Below, in pieces: positions 62,216 through 64,000 of a DNA stretch of 64,000 nt (its first letter is position 1; every line of letters starts with the position of its first letter). The notes under the pieces were generated by a model. It saw nothing but the letters and a program-made list of their open reading frames with translations. It was not told where the DNA came from and searched no databases. Source of the DNA: JBEBSD01 sp040394475 (GTDB lineage Bacteria; Bacteroidota; Bacteroidia; Cytophagales; Spirosomataceae); contig JBEBSD010000023.1 of assembly GCA_040394475.1 (NCBI GenBank), positions 16,035 to 80,034 on the forward strand, written 5' to 3'. Both the position numbers and the translations under genes were made by a program.

Positions 62216-63520
62216 ATGTTGTTCGTCCAAAAAGCAGCCCTGGCTGTAGCATCGCTTTCCCTTCTACTGTTTTCAGGAGGTCTCATCTCCGGTTTAGAAG
62301 CCCTCTGGCAGCCCGCAGCGCTTGCGCTGGTCGTCAGCCTGGCCCTTGGTATCGGTATCCATCCGCTGCTGAGAGGCTACCAGTATACGGTCTGGATCGT
62401 TGCCGCCGTGACGGCCGGAATGCTTTACCCGGATGCCTTTCTGCACTGGGGAGACTTCGATCTCCGTAACAAGTGGCTGATCCTGGTTGTCATTCAGCTG
62501 GTAATGTTCGGCATGGGTATTCAAATGAGCCTGAAAGATTTTACCGAACTGGCAGCTTCGGGAAAAGGGGTAGTGATCGGGCTGCTGACACAATTTTCGA
62601 TTATGCCGCTCATGGGCTACCTGCTGACCCGGATCTTTGAATTCGAACCTGAAATAGCGGCCGGGATTATCCTCATCGGCTCCTGTTCCAGCGGACTGGC
62701 TTCCAATGTGATGGTGTATATCGCGCGGGCCAACCTGGTGTTGTCGGTAACCGTTACAGCCATGACCACGCTCGTAGCGCCGTTCATGACGCCTTTGATG
62801 ATGAAATTGTATGCGGGCGCCCTGATTGAAGTTAAGTTCGTGGAAATGATGATGGAAATCGTCAAAATCATGATCGTTCCGATCGGTGCAGCCCTGCTCC
62901 ACGATTTCCTGAAGCGGGCCGGTCACGCACAGACAGTCCGTGTAAAATGGATAGTGGTGTGCTGTGCCGCATTACTGGCAAGCCTGCCGCTGGGCTTGTG
63001 GGGCGTATTGGCGGGGGCTTTATCGGAAGCCGCACTGCTTTCTGCCGAAGCCTTCTTCTTTATGACCGGCGCCATTGTGGCGGGAGCCGCCTATCATTTG
63101 CTTACGCGCTATTTCCCAAAGCTGGATCAGGTCATGCCCTACTTTTCCATGTTCGGGATCATTTATTTTACCACCGTCACTACGGCTGCCGGCCGCGACA
63201 ATTTGCTGCAGGTCGGGTTTCTGCTTTTCCTGGCCTCGGTTTTACACAACGGCGCCGGGTATTTCTTTGGCTACTGGCTGAGTCGCCTGTTTGGATTGAA
63301 CCGGTATTCCGCGCGGGCAATGGCGCTCGAGGTGGGCCTTCAGAATGGCGGTATGGCATCAGGACTCGCCGGCAGCATGGGAAAGCTCGGTACAATAGGC
63401 CTTGCCGCCGCCGTTTTCAGTCCGTGGATGAACATTTCGGGGTCCATCCTGGCCAACTACTGGCGAAGAAAAGCCCTGAACGAAGACGAACTTCCAGCCA
63501 GCGGCCAGGAAGTTCCCTGA
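62216..63520 (+). CDS. Bile acid:sodium symporter (BASS) family transporter
   Basis: A 434-residue inner-membrane protein with about ten or more hydrophobic helices. It has BASS-type features: MFGMGIQMSLKDFTELAAS, ILIGSCSSGLASNVMVYIAR, the ANLVLSVTVTAMTTLVAPF segment, and ALEVGLQNGGMASGLAGSMG late in the sequence. The GSCSSGLASN region corresponds to the sodium-site crossover of the family. It is longer than typical bacterial BASS proteins (about 300-330 residues) because of an extra hydrophobic N-terminal region. It likely imports an organic acid with Na+. The pairing with the racemase-fold gene suggests a shared substrate. Confidence 0.88.
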   Translation: MLFVQKAALAVASLSLLLFSGGLISGLEALWQPAALALVVSLALGIGIHPLLRGYQYTVWIVAAVTAGMLYPDAFLHWGDFDLRNKWLILVVIQLVMFGMGIQMSLKDFTELAASGKGVVIGLLTQFSIMPLMGYLLTRIFEFEPEIAAGIILIGSCSSGLASNVMVYIARANLVLSVTVTAMTTLVAPFMTPLMMKLYAGALIEVKFVEMMMEIVKIMIVPIGAALLHDFLKRAGHAQTVRVKWIVVCCAALLASLPLGLWGVLAGALSEAALLSAEAFFFMTGAIVAGAAYHLLTRYFPKLDQVMPYFSMFGIIYFTTVTTAAGRDNLLQVGFLLFLASVLHNGAGYFFGYWLSRLFGLNRYSARAMALEVGLQNGGMASGLAGSMGKLGTIGLAAAVFSPWMNISGSILANYWRRKALNEDELPASGQEVP

Positions 63521-63553
63521 ACCACACATCAGCGGATCCTTTACCCGTCCGTT

Positions 63554-64000
63554 TCCCATAATCCTCTATGTTTTTTCTCCGTGCAGCTCCGTGTTGCTTT
63601 TTCGCATCCCATCAACACAAGAGGCGCGAACAAGCCCCCTTTCCTTAACCCTCTGTGTTTTTCTCCGTGTTTTTTCTCCGTGCAGCTCCGTGTTCCTTTT
63701 GTGCACCGAGTCAACACAAAAGGCGCGAACAAGCCCGTTTCCTTAACCCTCTGTGTTTTTCTCCGTGTTTTTTCTCCGTGCAGCTCCGTGTTCCTTTTGT
63801 GCACCGAGTCAACACAAAAGGCGCGAACAAGCCCCCTTTCCTTAATCCTCTGTGTTTTTCTCCGTGTTTTTTCTCCGTGCAGCTCAGTGTTCCTTTTTTG
63901 CACCGAGTCAACACGAAAGACGCGAACAAGCCCCCTTTCCTTAATCCTCTGTGTTTTTCTCCGTGTTTTTTCTCCGTGCAGCTCCGTGTTCCTTTTTTTT
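63554..64000. repeat. Tandem repeat, 98-99 bp unit, running off the window
   Basis: The string CTCTGTG (CTCTATG in the first, degenerate copy) recurs at 63564, 63651, 63749, 63848 and 63947, so the spacing is 87, 98, 99 and 99 bases. The first unit lacks a 12-base TTTTTCTCCGTG segment. Each unit contains the phrase CTCCGTGCAGCTCCGTGTT and a GTCAACACAAAAGGCGCGAA segment. Leftward frames through it give low-complexity peptides (NTELHGEKTRRKTQR) that are not genes. From memory, such CTCCGTG-rich intergenic repeats occur in many environmental bacteria. Confidence 0.92.

Noticed and set aside
63541..63929. Leftward frames in the terminal repeat (KRNTELHGEKTRRKTQR)
   Set aside because: They are translations of a tandem DNA repeat with no start signal or fold.
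63554..64000. CRISPR array at the window end
   Set aside because: The whole 98-99 bp unit repeats with no unique spacers, so it is a simple tandem array.

Overview
The window is a 64 kb stretch of a Bacteroidota chromosome, at roughly 50-55% GC by eye. The basis is three SusC/SusD outer-membrane glycan-uptake pairs, lipoprotein signal sequences, few Shine-Dalgarno sites, promoter elements resembling the Bacteroidota TTTG / TAnnTTTG type, and many exported glycosidases. I would place it among free-living plant-polysaccharide degraders (Cytophagales, Chitinophagales or Sphingobacteriales), but the sequence alone does not settle the order. Every gene I can support lies on the + strand. I see no rRNA, tRNA, CRISPR array, phage or transposase gene.

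Layout. (1) 1-6461: 3' end of a TIM-barrel sugar isomerase, a Gfo/Idh/MocA oxidoreductase, an RbsA/RbsC-type sugar ABC transporter without a nearby binding protein, a DinB-like protein and a membrane-anchored EEP-family phosphoesterase. (2) 6749-10034: an exported DUF5703 protein overlapping an AraC regulator. (3) 10269-14178: an unusual operon of a MaoC hydratase, a solute-binding-protein-like protein with no signal peptide, and two tandem class III CoA-transferases. (4) 14340-20148: a lactonase-like amidohydrolase, a RhaT symporter, a second Gfo/Idh/MocA enzyme and a GH95 enzyme with an inserted domain. (5) 20801-38430: two SusCD pairs, a beta-propeller glycosidase, a PL1-like pectate lyase and a 1,316-residue three-part fusion protein. 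(6) 38694-49998: a DeoR regulator, a fucose-isomerase-like enzyme, a split transketolase, a DUF1593 protein, a complete Rbs-type ABC importer with DUF2291, and a glycerol-kinase-like FGGY kinase. (7) 50194-63520: a DUF5060 glycosidase, two sialidase-fold proteins, an alpha-toroid glycosidase, a third SusCD pair, a racemase-fold protein and a BASS transporter. (8) 63554-64000: a 98-99 bp tandem repeat that runs off the end.

How it fits together. The enzymes point to pectin, possibly its complex side chains (fucose, L-galactose, rhamnose, apiose). The SusCD pairs import oligosaccharides, exported lyases and glycosidases trim them, and inner-membrane carriers feed two catabolic modules. One module is oxidative or CoA-linked (10269-20148). 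The other is isomerase-kinase-transketolase (38694-49998), with the logic of the known D-apiose pathway. The strongest new signal is non-coding: one 68-bp promoter block occurs at 10051, 20272 and 25890. It has two 19-bp boxes 21 bp apart and a -7-like element at identical spacing. It sits ahead of the CoA-transferase operon and ahead of both upstream SusCD pairs, and the AraC protein encoded just before the first copy is the obvious candidate activator. If so, the MaoC/CoA-transferase operon is part of glycan catabolism, a role I do not know to be described.
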